Shown piece after piece: positions 35,101 through 47,440 of a stretch of 64,000 nt of DNA. The notes below the pieces were generated by a model that was given only the letters and a program-made list of their open reading frames with translations, was not told the DNA's origin and made no database searches. Both the position numbers and the translations under genes were made by a program. The stretch's first letter is position 1, and each line of letters begins with the position of its first letter. Source of the stretch: Laburnicola sp. R22_1 (Eukaryota > Ascomycota > Dothideomycetes > Pleosporales > Didymosphaeriaceae); NCBI GenBank assembly GCA_014281115.1, contig JACONQ010000007.1, forward strand, positions 3,162,001 through 3,226,000. Reading direction: 5' to 3'.

Positions 35101-36447
35101 AAAGAGTTATATTTGTGAGGCAGCAAAGGTGCTTAACATTAAGGAGACGCCTAATCACAGCGACATATTAATTAATTAGCTGTCTACACTAGAAGACTAT
35201 TCCTATAAGCCTGAGCTAGAGCTTGAGTTTGACTCTGAATCTGAGGCTAAGATTAAGGATACTTAACTAGCTCTTATGACTCTAGAAGAGACGCTAGAGA
35301 AGCACGGACTGCGCTAGTTACTAGATAACACAGGCTAGGGGAAAGGCTACGCTCTAGCTCTAGAGGGAGAAGAGCTAAATTAAATAACAAATAACGCAAA
35401 GCGACAAGAGAAGATTACTAGTTAACTATTACAGGAGAACGTAATAGAGGGTAAGTGAAGTTGGAAGCTAAAGAGCTTTGGCACGTATCTAGCAACATTC
35501 GCTACCTATATTAATCCTACAGCACTAGCAAAGCTACTTAGTGAGGCGCTAAAGACTTAACTACATTATAATTAGCTGCTACTAGAGCTAAAGAAGTAGA
35601 AGAATCTAGATTGTTACCTATTTAGTGCTAAGTTTAAGAAGGCAAGTAGAGTTAAGATCGATAGTGTTATTGACTATAGATGCTTTAGAAGAGCTATAGA
35701 GCTCGCTAAGCAAGCAGATACTAAGGTGCTACCACTTATATAGGTATTCTTATATAAGTTCAACAAAGATAAATACCTCTACAAATTCAAAGCTCGACTA
35801 GTTGTCTAAGGAGATCTGCAGCAAGACTGGGGCGACATATACGCAGCTACACTGGCTACGAAGATCTTCCAATGCCTTATCGCCCTGGCAGCAGCCTTCG
35901 ACCTAGATCTATACTAGTACGATGTACTTAATGCCTTTCTTAATGCGGAGCTCGATCGACTTACCTACGTACGCTGTCCAGAAGGATATAATAAAGAACT
36001 TAGAAAACTGCTAGAGCTTAAGCGCGCTCTATACAGACTCCATAACGCGCCGCAACTATGGTACAAGCATCTCACTGTAACGCTTAAGAAGATGGGACTA
36101 AGATAGGTGCCTGGAGTGCCCTGTCTATACAGCAGTAACTAGCTTATTGTCTTCTTCTTTGTTGATAATATAGTGGTAGCTATATCTTGCAGTAATTAAG
36201 ACGCATACTATCTATCTAACAGATAGCTAAGAGTAACCTACAACACACAATACCTAGAAGAGCTAAAGTGGTTCCTAGGCATACAAGTTATTTAAGACTA
36301 TAAGCAGAAGCAAATATGGCTGCTCTAAGACAGCTTTATAGACAAGGTGGCGAAGAAGTACAATATTACAAGCACGAGATACCTAGCAGTACCGCTAGTA
36401 GATGGCCATCTTGGCCTAAGTACAGAAGAGCTAAGCTCGGCCATATA

Positions 36448-37149
36448 CCCTGCCGAGACAGTTTATGCAACGCGACAGTCAATGCAACACTTTTTACTAG
36501 GAAAATCAAGAAAAATAGAGATTTTTAAAGACTTATTACTCTATAACTATAATATATTATTAAAAACTTCTAATATATTTAATACTTTAAATTTTATTCT
36601 CTATATTACTAGAATTTTACTTCTTTTTAATATTATAGTTTTTAATTATTTATAAAAACTAGTAAAATCTATAATTTTAAAATTAAAAAGTAATAATTAT
36701 TTAGTAAGGAAGTATAGTATATAGAGTATCTTTAATATAGAAGTTTTTTAGATTTATAATATATTTAATAAGTTAATCTATCTATATTAAAAATATATAG
36801 AAAAAAAGTAGTATATAATCTAACTACTTAGTTATATTTTAAATCTAAATAACTTCTATATTAAAGATACTCTATATACTATACTTCCTTACTAAATAAT
36901 TATTACTTTTTAATTTTAAAATTATAGATTTTACTAGTTTTTTATAAATAATTAAAAACTATAATATTAAAAAGAAGTAAAATTCTAGTAATATAGAGAA
37001 TAAAATTTAAAGTATTAAATATATTAGAAGTTTTTAATAATATATTATAGTTATAGAGTAATAAGTCTTTAAAAATCTCTATTTTTCTTGATTTTCCTAG
37101 TAAAAAGTGTTGCATTGACTGTCGCGTTGCATGAACTGTCTCGGCAGGG
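36448..37149. mobile_element. 702-bp palindromic fold-back element (FB-1)
   Basis: Almost the whole element is one inverted repeat: about 345 bp from CCCTGCCGAGACAG at the left are repeated in reverse complement to the right end (...CTCGGCAGGG), leaving a loop of a few tens of bases around 36795. Inserted in the left terminal repeat of pogo-C with TA duplicated (36446-36447, 37150-37151). The tip contains ATGCAAC twice at 17-bp spacing, followed by ACTTTTTACTAGGAAAAT, a block also found in FB-2. No coding capacity. Confidence 0.92.
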
Positions 37150-37206
37150 TAGTGTTCGGCCACATATAGTGATCGGCCACCCCACCACAACGCGTTACTC
37201 ACTTTT

Positions 37207-38830
37207 TGATCATCTATACTCTCAACACCACGCGTTCAAAATAGATCCTCGTGAACTAGCAATACAATCTGCTATTAGCGATCTTAATTCTGGTGTTTAT
37301 ACAAGCCAACGGAAGGCTGCTAAGGCCTAGGGCGTGCCCCGATCAACTCTCCAAGAGCGCATCAACGGTCGCCAACCCAACGCGATAGCTCACTCCAACC
37401 AACAGCGATTGACTCCGGAGCAAGAGCGCTTTCTAGTAGAGTGGATACTAGAAGAGGACTCACGCGCACAACCTCCATCTCATCCCCGTGTGCGAGAGAT
37501 GGCCACCCGAATCCTGCACATGAACAGTAACCACGAGCCTCTAGGGCAACTATAGGTACCCCATTTCATCACACGCAACCCACGCGTCGCCTCTATTATC
37601 GGCCGAACAATCGAGAGTGCAAGGACTACTGCAGCCAGTCAAGACACTATACGAGCCTTTCTTAAGCTGTTTAAGCGGACAAGAATAGAGCTGGGCATAC
37701 AGTATGAAGACATGTGGAATATGGATAAGACTAGGTGCGCACTAGGGGTATGTACAAACTCCCAAGTTGTTGCCAGTTCATTAAAGAAGAAGGCTTATAT
37801 CAAATCCCCAGAGGATCGCGAGTGGGTATCAATCATTGAGACCATCTCAGCTGTTGGCGTCAAGCTTCAATGCCTAGTCATCTTTAAGGGCAAGCATCTA
37901 CAGTCAACGTGGTTTCCAGCACAAGGCACACCAGATTGGCTCTACACAACGTCAGAGAATAGATGGACGTCAAACTCAATTGGCTATAAATAGTTGCAGC
38001 GTATTTTCATGCCAAATACTTCACCATCTAACAGTGGCTAGCGGCTCCTCCTTCTTGACGGCCATGGCTCCCACATCCCTATTGACTTTATGTGGCTCTG
38101 CAAGGTCAACAAGATCCACCTCTTATATCTTCCAGCTCACTCCTCACACCTGCTTCAGCCGTTGGATCTTGCTCCTTTCTCGGTACTCAAATCCAAGTAC
38201 CGTGGTGAGATACGAGCTCTCTCAGCCCTTGATAACGCAGCACCTATTAAAAAAGAGCGCTTCGTTATATCATACAACAAAGCTAGAGAAGAAGGACTCT
38301 CAGAGCGAGTTATCCAAGCCGGCTAGAGGGTTGCAGGGCTCTGCCCATACAACCCAGACCTTGTGCTGCTCTCATCTCAAGTAACTGGCCGGCCAGTCAC
38401 CCCTCCAGCGAGCAGTCAGGGGCTAGTAACTGCAGATCAAGTCTTCAACACCCCTCGGAGCTCACAGGCTCTATATAAGGCTCAACAACAGCTGCTGTTG
38501 TCAGAATCTCTCTCACGAAGCACCCGCGTAGTGCTTGGCAAGGCAGGCAAGGCTATTGCAGAAGCCAACACCAGGGCAGCCCAACTTAAGGCTGAAAATC
38601 AACGACTCAAATATTAACTAGATAGTGCTAAGATCACCCGCGTCAGAAAGCGCGTTCAAGTTAATCCAAATGAGCGCTTCAGTAATGTTGAGGCTATAAA
38701 GGCTGCTATTGACCAAGCAGCTGCTTTACAGGCTCAACAGGCAAGTAGTTCACTAGAGAAAGAAGCTTAAAAAGTAGCAGCAGCAGTAGCAGCACTTGAA
38801 CTTAGTTCTATGTGTACTGAATGGCAATTG
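37207..38830 (+). pseudogene. pogo-C transposase, few lesions
   Basis: One frame throughout. N-terminal DNA-binding part (DPRELAIQSAISDLNSGVYTSQRKAAK..GVPRSTLQERINGR), CENP-B-like RLTPEQERFLVEWILEEDSR, first catalytic block MWNMDKTR (37715-37733; family NMDETGF), second LLLLDGHGSH (38045-38074), LPAHSSHLLQPLDLAPF (38126-38180), and a coiled-coil C terminus (AEANTRAAQLKAENQRLK). About seven in-frame stops, all at places where Trp or Gln fits, and no frameshift. It is the best preserved of the pogo transposases apart from the missing acidic residue, so it probably moved late in the history of the locus. Confidence 0.88.
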
Positions 38831-39800
38831 TAATTGTTGTTGTTGAGAAATCGCGACTCCAAACTGTGTGGCTGCTTTGGGTGGGGTGGCCGATCACTAT
38901 ATGTGGCCGACCACTATATGGCCGAGCTTAGAGGATTAGCGTACGAAACTCTATTAAGAACTTGTCGAATCGCTAGCCGACATAGCGATGTACACACGGC
39001 CAGACGTCGCACATACTTACTTAGAACTATCTTATTACCTATAGAATCTAGGATAGAAGCATGTTAGCGCAGCATATTATGTGTGGAAGTATCTAGTTGG
39101 GACAAAGAGGTTAGCTATAGGAGCTTAAGGAGACACTAGCAGTCAAGCTATCTACCTAAGCTTAAGCTTAGGGGGTGTAAGACTAGCTAATAGAGAACTA
39201 CTATTCTATAGAGCATTAGACACAGCTTTTGCAGACAACTTAGAGACTAGGCGAAGCTTTTAGAGATACCTGTTTATGCTTTATAGTATGCCTATTAATT
39301 AGAAAGCGACTCTATAACGCTTAGTTACAAAGTTAACTACTAAAGCAGAGCTTCTAGCTCTATTAACAGCTGCTAGCGAGCTTTAAGCTTGGAATCGACT
39401 CTTTAAGAATATTAACTTTAACCTAGAGACTACGTTAGCAATCTACTGCGATAACCTATAGACAGTAGGGATTATTACTAAGAATAAGAACAAGCTATTC
39501 ACAAAACTACGCCACATTAACACTTACTAGCATTGGCTAAGATAAGAATAGGCAGAAGGACGTATATTAGTCTAGTAGAAGGCTACTAATTAGATGCTAG
39601 ATAACGGACTTACTAAGAGCCTTGTACGTTAAAAGCACACTGACTTTATAAGGCAACTTGGCATGCAAGACATTAAAGGATATCTATAGAAGAAGCTTAA
39701 GGAGGACTCTACTTTAGATTCTATTGTTTACTACCTATTCTAGTATAGTACAAAGCATTAGCTTTAGTGTGGGTACACTATAGCTAGGGGGGTGTATAGC

Positions 39801-40036
39801 TGTTAGATAGACGGTCACTGTGCATTCCAGTGATAATTTCTCTGTGAAATACACTAAGGAGGCTGGCGCACTACTGTTTTGCATTGCCCCTGTACTATCC
39901 TAGATAGTACAAGGGCCTTAGCATAGATAGAAACTTCTCGCGATAGCTGGGCTTCTCCATCACAATAAAATCATCACAGTTATTAATTCTCATTAATATA
40001 TTATCTTAAAGTGACAGAATACTATCAAATCTGACA
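39801..40036 (+). repeat. copia-2 5' LTR (236 bp, divergent)
   Basis: Shares the central GGAGGCTGGCGCACTACT block with the 3' LTR, but lacks about 56 bp in the first half and has a different last ~80 bp. It ends TCTGACA and is followed by ATTAAGAGTC as in copia-1. Confidence 0.8.
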
Positions 40037-40077
40037 ATTAAGAGTCTTACTACCTTAATTAACCCTAAGAAAAGACA

Positions 40078-43000
40078 ATGTCGCTGTCAACGCTCCGCGA
40101 CTTAACGATCGTGTTAACTAATTACACTAACTATACACTATAGCTGTAGCAGCTAAAAGCGCGATGCGAGCTAATAGATATATGGCCCATTATTAATCCA
40201 GACGGAGCCAAACTCCCACGCGAAAAGCCGACACCGCTGTCGCCGCTAGAAATAGCGAGTTACTAGCTAATTATCCGCGTAAACGACAACAATTAACAGA
40301 ACCCTCTAACACGCCCATTAGAGCTATTAAACTTAGGCCTTAAGGCATATAAGGAGGATATTAAGTTTTATAAGATATAGCTTAAGGACTATAAGATTAA
40401 GGACAAAGAATACTAAGAAGAAAGAATAAGTCTTAAGAAAGTAGTTATCTATATCCAATCTACTATATTGCAACACTTGCAACGTAACTGCTACAAGCCT
40501 AGAGAGTAGATCTAAAAATAGATTAAATCTCTAACGCAGACAGTAGGCGTTAATAAGGAAGATAAGTGGGATAGGGCGAGAGCACAATACCTATAGGCTC
40601 TTAAGCCAATAAGATAACCCTTAAACTAGGATACCTAGCTAACTAAGTATAATTAGGCAGCTACAGAAGCAGAGACGAACAATGTCGCTAAAGTACAATT
40701 AATCTATAATACTATAAAGGACTTCCTAACTGCAATTATAAAGGCTGCCCCTACCTAGGGCGTGTCCTTTTAAGAAACTAGACGCTAAGACGCAGATATA
40801 ACAAGGAAGGAGATAATAAAACGCTTCTAAGAATATATAGTAATACTCCACCCAATTAAGGGCAAATAGTATAGGGGCGCCTTTGCTACTAGTGAGCCAT
40901 CTCTTGCTGCTAGTGGTGCATCCACCCTAGGCACTAACAGGGACGCCTCTTACACTGCCGAAGACGCGCCATCTTCCACAAATAACCAATGTGGATAGGG
41001 GAGACCTCGACAAAAACAATCCTTTGGTTAAAGTACTATATCCAAGTAGTCCTTAATAGAGGATACAACGGCAGTTAAAGGCAGAAAATGTCCTGCTTGT
41101 GGACAAAGGCATAGTCTAAAAGACTGCTTCTACGCATACCTAGATTATGCACTAGAGTGGTTTAGGCCATAACCTGGCTTTATAGACATGGTATAATATA
41201 GGATTTAAAATAATTTAGATTTATAAGAGGAGATAAGAAAGGTGAAAAGACTAAGATTTTAAATACCTAGAATTAAACTATCGCATACTCCTACTCTAAC
41301 CCAAATTACTAAGGTTACTAACAATAAATAACTAGATAGTAGATAAATCACTATCCTCTTAGCGAGCTTTAATGCTATTGCATCTTTCTACTACTTAGAC
41401 CTAAATATCTATCCACTATGTTACTCCGCGATCCTTAATTCTGGCACAATATGCCACATCTTTAACGATATTAACTATTTTGTCACAATGCGACCACTAT
41501 CGCCAGGAGACTTTATATAGGCGGGATTATCACAAGTTTAGATAAGGGGATATAGAAGTGTCCATCTACACGTTAAGAGCGTACACGGAAATAGGGTACT
41601 AAGGCTAGACAATATTGCCTACTACCCTAATCTGCTATACAATCTTGTGTCCTTCTAATTACTCTGCAGGCAAGGCCTCTAGTGGGACACAAAGGCAGAT
41701 CTAATAACAATTAAGAGAAGGGACAATATAGTCCTGGCTAACCTTCAAGAACTCTATGGTTAATAGGTACTAGAATACATGCCCGAACAAAATCGTACTA
41801 TACACAATAGTACGTATGCCACACACAAAATCACAACGCGCACCGCACAAGGTGCGTAGAAGGCAGACGCTATCACATGGCATAAACGACTAGGCCACCC
41901 AGGTTCTTAGGCACTAGAACACACTATAAATCACTGTAAGGGGGTGCGCCTTAAAGGACTTACTATAGTCTAATGTGACGCCTACGGCAGATTAAAGCTC
42001 AAGCGACAAATTAGACAATAACCTAGGCAAATTAATAATAGTCCTAGTAAGAGAGTTGCTATAGACTTTTACGATTATAAAGATTAGAGCTTTACTAGCG
42101 AGAAAAGCTAGATGCTTATTACCAATCGATTCTTAGGCATAGCTTGGGATTTCTACTTCAAAGACAATTGACTAGCACAAACAATTATTAAGTTGCTAAA
42201 GGAATTTATACTATTTATAAAAGTACAATTCAATATAATAGTCAAGGTTATCGAATCTAACAATGAGATCTTTTTAGTCAAACAAGACGTTTATAGGTGG
42301 TGCGTTAGTAAAGGTATTATTATTAAGCCTTTAGCACCTGATACCCAAGCTTAAAATAAAGGAGCTAAACGCTTAGGGGGTGTAATTAAGGAGAAGGGTC
42401 GTGCAATGCGACTTAACGCCAATCTCCCTTTTAACCTATGGCTAGAAATCACACGAGCGGCTATATACCTATACAATCGAACTCCAAACTACGCTAACTA
42501 ATAGCGATTACCACACGAAGTATTCTTTATAATAGTTGCTTTCCAAAACAGCATTGTTACTTAACTAAAGAAACCAAACTAGGCTCACCTTAGGGCCTAT
42601 GGCTATAAAGCCTTTGCCTTAACTAATAATACTAAACGCGGTAAGAGCAAGCTTTAAAGGTTAGACCTAAAGGCATGGGTTGGATACCTAGTAGGCTACT
42701 AATTATTAAACATCTAGAGGATATAGATCCTACTACTTAACAAAGTCATTAGTATACGCGACGTTATCTTTAACGAAGATAAGGTGTTCTTAGGTAAAAT
42801 AGAGGACCTGTTAGACAACCTTATATATAGCACTACTAAAGAGATTGCTACATAGACCTAATTAGTAGAGTTGCCACCTCTACTACCTAAGCAAGAAAAC
42901 ACTAAATCCTTCTATGAGGATAAGTTAATCACTAACACCCGCAATCGCGAGGATGAAGAAGAAGACCCGCTAGGGTATTACTAAGGGAGGAAGATTAATT

Positions 43001-44880
43001 ACACCTACCCAACACCACTAGTGATACCTCCGCCTATCGCATTGCTTGTTTAATTAATGGCGAGTTTTAAATATAATTAACACGACCAGTTACCTATTGA
43101 ATTACCACAGCTAGATTAACGCGCTATGCTATGGGCAGCCGCTTTCCTAGTAGGTACACAAGTAGGAAGCAGAGGCAAGTATAAGGGGAAGCCGCTTAAC
43201 AAAGCTTAATTTAATCGCATGCTTGCAATAGAACAGAAACCCCACTAAAGTCAATTATCAGAACCTCTATCTAGCGGAACACGAATAGACAATCACCCGC
43301 TATTCAATATGTGGAAGGAGGCCAAGCAGGTACACCTATAAAGCTACAAGGAAATAAAGTCTTAAAGTGAGGTGTTCATTACCCCAGTGCGATCACGCGG
43401 CCACTAAATCCTTAATTGCATGTGGGTGTATACTTACAAACTTAACAAACATTATTAATTTTAGAAGTGCAAGGCTAGGTTAGTAGTGCGCGGAGATTAA
43501 CAACGCCACTTTACTACTCAAGACACCTACGCCGCAACCCTCGCAGGACGATTATTTCGCCTACTCATGGCTATGGCAGCTCGGTATAACCTAGAGCTCA
43601 GCCAGTACGACGTCACCAACGCTTTCGTCCATGCGAAACTGGACAGAGAACTCTATATGAGAATGCCCTGAGGTTATACTTGACCCGGCACTATCCTACA
43701 GTTGTATAAGGCACTGTATGGTCTTCGAATCTCACCACTGCTATGGCAGAGAGAATTTACTAGTGCTCTTAAGGATCTTAGTTTTACCATAGTTTTACAC
43801 GAACCTTGCTATATAATTAAAGACGGCATTATTATTTTCTTCTATATAGACGACCTTATTGTTGCCTACTTAAGGGATTAGAAACACACTGCTAACGCAG
43901 TAATAAAAAAGATAAGTATAAAGTTTACCCTTACTAGAGGTAACGATCTTTAGTAGTTTCTAGGGATTGAAATTATTAGAGACCGTGTAAGTAGGCAACT
44001 CTGACTATTACAGGCGTTCTATGTGGACAAGATTAGTTGCCTTATTAACTGACGCGACCTTAAACACGAAACCCTAATGTTAGCAGTCAAACTGCTACCT
44101 TAAGAAGGACTTGCTACAAAGGTAGAGATTAACTAATACTAGCGAAAGATAGGATCAATCCTGTACGCTGCAGTAACCACGCGCTCTAATATCGCTTTCG
44201 TAAGCTTCTAATTATCGCGCTTCCTATTAAATCCCAGCGACGACTATTACAAAGCCGCCAACCGTGTACTGCTATACTTATCCTCCACCTGATTACTAGG
44301 GCTATGCTTTAGAGATGCAGACACCTACAAGGTTGCTAGCGACGCGTTGTTTGCAGACAATACCCTTAACAAAAAGAGCTTATAAGGATATATTATTAAG
44401 CTGTTTAGTGGACTTGTTGCCTAGAAGGCAAACAAATAAGACACTGTCACCACTTTAATAACTAAAGCTAAGTTGCTGGCACTCTTATAGGTTGCAAAGG
44501 AGGCACTCTTTACAGCTTAGTTAATTGCTAAACTTAAGATTAAACTCTTATTCTTAACAATTACTATTAATTGCGACAATTAACAAACTATCCAACTTAT
44601 TACTAAAGAAATTGCCAAGTTATAAACAAAGCTTAGGCACGTCGATATACATAATTATTGGCTTTAACAAGAAGTAGTACGTGGAGCTATTAAAATCTAG
44701 TACTAATAATTAGAAGAAATAGTAGCAGATGGCCTTACAAAGGCTCTGCCAGCTGGCAAATAGACTAAGTTCGTAAATTAACTCGGACTTAAAGACGTTA
44801 GGGGTAGGATCACTAACTAAGAGGTCGACCTTAACAAATTAGAAGACAGGATGGAAGCTTTTGAACTATGAGTTATAGTA
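40078..44880 (+). pseudogene. copia-2 gag-pol, inactivated
   Basis: ATG 40078 (MSLSTLRDL). Knuckle region CPACGQRHSLKDC at 41091-41130. GAG-pre-integrase WHKRLGHPG near 41878-41905 and integrase VAIDFYDY near 42050. Reverse transcriptase spans about 43400-44100 with an intact YIDD box (43843-43854); RNase H follows to about 44800 (SDALFADNTLNKKS, TKAKLLALL). Numerous TAG/TAA at Trp/Gln positions. It is close to copia-1 in protein sequence but belongs to another LTR subfamily. Confidence 0.87.
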
Positions 44881-44931
44881 CGGCTGCGAAGAATTAGGTC
44901 TAGCTTGAGATGGTTCCAAGCTAAGGGGGTG

Positions 44932-45223
44932 TGTCAGATAGATAGTTACTGTAAAATCTAGTGGGTAGGTGTGTACAATCATATAGCCCCTTATAGTGGT
45001 AATTAGTGTAAATCACAGTGATTTCACATTAAAATACACTGAGGAGGCTGGCGCACTACTATTTTACACTGCCCCTGTACTATTCTAAATAGTACTAGTG
45101 CGGCTTAGTACTAGATAGTTACTTCTCGCGGTAGCCGAGCTTCTCCGACAGAACACACACAATCAATTAATCAACCCACTACTTTTCCATCTTAACTTAT
45201 TAAGAATACCCGTATATCTGACA
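44932..45223 (+). repeat. copia-2 3' LTR (292 bp)
   Basis: Starts right after the polypurine tract. Same length as, and closely similar to, the solo LTR at 9597-9888 (opposite orientation). Confidence 0.9.
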
Positions 45224-45317
45224 ATAGTATAAAAGGGCCTTTTTCCTTACTAGTAATAATTTTATACTTAGCTAGGGCTACTTAGTAGGCTTTTAAATTA
45301 ATTTTATAATTACGTGT

Positions 45318-45525
45318 TTTATGCTCTTTTTTAATTACTAAGTAGGGGGCTTTGCTTTTTTTATTATGTTATTTAAGATAAAAACGTTTGTTATTCTAAC
45401 CCTAGGTAGTTAATTTAACAACATATAATTAATTATATTTTGCTTTTTATATATAGCTATGCGCGCGCTAAGATCGCTAAGCTTACTTAGCAATTTAAAC
45501 GCGCTTTTTTTATAATCCTCTTTTC
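45318..45525 (+). repeat. Z repeat copy
   Basis: TTTTTAATTACTAAG...GGGGGCTTTGCTTTTTTTATT recurs at 46775, 63146 and, inverted, at 47330-47440. The following bases to 45525 match the complement of 47462-47525. Confidence 0.65.
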
Positions 45526-45528
45526 TAG

Positions 45529-46769
45529 AAGAGAAATATCGCAGACCTTTTAGTATATAGTACAACGCTATAGGAGAAAGCTATAGGTGTACTAAAAATG
45601 CATTAAAAAAGGTAAAGTAGTAAGATAGATTAGAGACTATTTGTTAGCACGTGCAAATTAGCTCCTTATACTAATAAGGTAGTTAATTACAGTGTACTAT
45701 AGTCTATAGGTACTAAAGTTAATAATAATAATATAAAGCAGTTACCTGCGCACAAAGTATAAATATTCGCAACTAGATATAGATTAAATATTTATTTATC
45801 CTTACATATATAGTATATTTAATTATTACATAAGACCTTAAGGTTATAATCTAGCATATCTATCCTTATAGCTATTCCATGCCTTAACAACGCTATTACT
45901 ACTAGGTAGGCCGTTACACATCTATACGTATATAATAAAAAAGATAATAATAATAGAGCTAGCTAGAATTAGTATTACAAAGGTTAAACGCCTAATATTA
46001 CGAACTATATAGTAGTAGAATATAAGTAGTATGGCGAATAGATCCCCTTAGCTAGTTTCCTAGCTAGTTTGTTAGAGTCTCACTATATTAATAAATATAT
46101 AGGGACTACCTGCATAGAATTTAACTTATAGCTTGCTCTTTGCTAGTTTAGTTACCTTGTGCTTAGCTATATTAATAAGGATTACTAGATATATTTTTAA
46201 AGGCAATAGGAGAGGATAGGCAAAGATTATAAGAGGCTTTAGAATAATAAAGTAAAGCTATATAACTTAAAGAAAGTATAGTATAATTACCTAAGTAGAA
46301 TCTATATAGAATAGCTATAAGACGAGTTAAGTATATATAGGTACGCACTTATACTATAGGATTTTTATAGACAATAAGTAGAGTAATAGCTAGATATAGG
46401 ATAATATTTAGTGTTAGAAGTAGAGAGCACGCGCGCAATTTATTATATATTATAGTAGTAGCAGAGCATACATCTAGGAGTTCTAAGTAGTTAATTATCT
46501 AGTAACACAGTAAAAGGTTATAAGGTAGTGTTAATTATCTAGTAATATAGTAGGTGGATAGGGTGTTATTATTATAGGTTGTTTTAGAAGCTAGGAGAGG
46601 CATTAGAAAAACTTTAATACGCTTTAGTCCTAGGGCTTAGCAATTGCACATAATATTACGTAGGCGCTATAATATAATAAAAAAACGCAGTAATTAAACG
46701 CAGTAGGACTACTTAACAACTAAATAAGTGGAGGCAGTTTATACTCTTGCCTAGGAGGGATAATTTCCT
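45529..46769 (-). repeat. XY repeat unit, reverse orientation
   Basis: Y module (45529-45880, AGAGAAATATCGCAGACC...), a variable middle, then an X module (46125-46769) ending TTGCCTAGGAGGG. At about 46275-46290 it preserves the unoccupied version of the pogo-A insertion site. Confidence 0.7.
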
Positions 46770-47440
46770 TTTTACGCTCTTTTTAATTACTAAGCAGAGG
46801 GCTCTGCTTTTTTTATTATGTTATTTAAGATAAAAGCCTTTGTTATACTACCTCTAGGTAGATATATTAATGCTATATATATAGCTATAAGTTTTATCTG
46901 TAGCTAGTTGCCTACTTTTTATTAATTAACTAATATATAATAATAATATATAATAATAATATATAATAATAATATATAATAATAATATATAATAATAATA
47001 TATAATAATAATATATAATAATAATATATAATAATAATATATAATAATAATATATAATAATAATATATAATACTAATATATAATAATAATATATAATAAT
47101 AATATATAATAATAATATATAATACTAATATATAATAATAATATATAATAATAATATATAATAATAATATAAAATAATAATATATAATAATAATATATAA
47201 TAATAATATAAAATAATATACTACTTTTTTAGTTATCTATATGGAACTATATAAGCTTTATATATATAATCTATTAATCCTTTTACCCTTTAGAAAGTAA
47301 TTAGTAGTTTTTATAATTATGTGTTATTAATTAACTACCTAGAAGTAGAATAATAAAGGCTTTTATCTTAAATATTATAATAAAATAAGCAGAGCCCCTG
47401 CTTAGTAATTAAAAAGAGCGTGAAAAGGTAAAGTATAAAA
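46769..47440. repeat. Inverted Z repeats around an AT minisatellite
   Basis: 46769-46866 and the complement of 47330-47440 are inverted copies of Z (CGCTCTTTTTAATTACTAAG near each outer end), bracketing the minisatellite at 46928-47214. The arrangement resembles a TIR element that has captured or expanded a tandem array; no target duplication could be fixed. Confidence 0.6.
46928..47214. repeat. 11-bp AT minisatellite
   Basis: About 26 tandem copies of ATATAATAATA with a few variant units (TAATACTA, TAAAATAA). Confidence 0.92.

Larger units (their letters stand above)
36434..38928 (+). mobile_element. pogo/Fot1-like transposon (pogo-C) inside copia-3
   Basis: Terminal repeats begin AGCTCGGCCATATAGTG and contain TCGGCCACATATAGTGATCG. 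The right end is 38879-38928. The left end is split: 36434-36447 and 37150-37190, separated by a palindromic insertion. TA is duplicated at 36432-36433 and 38929-38930. Removing the element joins the copia-3 reverse-transcriptase/RNase-H frame. Confidence 0.93.
32555..39770 (+). pseudogene. copia-3 gag-pol, inactivated
   Basis: ATG 32555 and essentially one frame. Gag has a basic C terminus and a knuckle-like CICGLNYRFKDC (33408-33445). Protease/integrase region includes IWGHAGKEAIKHLP-type HHCC remnants near 34210 and SIDLIQL near 34400. Reverse transcriptase covers about 35740-36400 (NAFLNAELDRLTYVRCPEGYN). Its active-site box reads FVDN at 36161-36169, the second Asp lost by G-to-A. After pogo-C the frame resumes with YTRPDVAHTYLELSYYL and RNase H (TTKAELLALLTAASEL, CDNL, KLFTKLRHINTY). 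Dozens of TAG/TAA at Trp/Gln positions. Frame retention shows that decay is by point mutation, not indels. Confidence 0.85.
32170..39800 (+). mobile_element. Ty1/copia retrotransposon copia-3, host of nested insertions
   Basis: The left edge is inferred where an X-module repeat breaks off (TGTAGCCACGTGAC at 32170). A single gag-pol frame runs from 32555 to about 39770, interrupted by pogo-C (36434-38928). A polypurine-like tract (GCTAGGGGGGTG, 39783-39794) is followed by only eight LTR-like bases before copia-2 begins at 39801. I could not delimit the LTRs, so the outer ends are uncertain. Confidence 0.75.
39801..45223 (+). mobile_element. Ty1/copia retrotransposon copia-2
   Basis: 5' LTR 39801-40036 (TGTTAGATAG...TCTGACA), 3' LTR 44932-45223, polypurine tract GCTAAGGGGGTG just before the 3' LTR. 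The flanks ATAGC (39796-39800) and ATAGT (45224-45228) form a 5-bp duplication with one C/T difference. It is inserted within the first bases of what should be the copia-3 3' LTR. The LTRs differ strongly from each other (see findings). Confidence 0.85.

Noticed and set aside
36347..37202. Two similar small ORFs on opposite strands (36347-36655 and 36942-37202)
   Set aside because: They are the two arms of the FB-1 palindrome read in opposite directions, with AT-rich low-complexity translation; not genes.
46928..47214. Regularly spaced repeats that might suggest a CRISPR array
   Set aside because: 11-bp tandem units without spacers in a eukaryotic context; a minisatellite.
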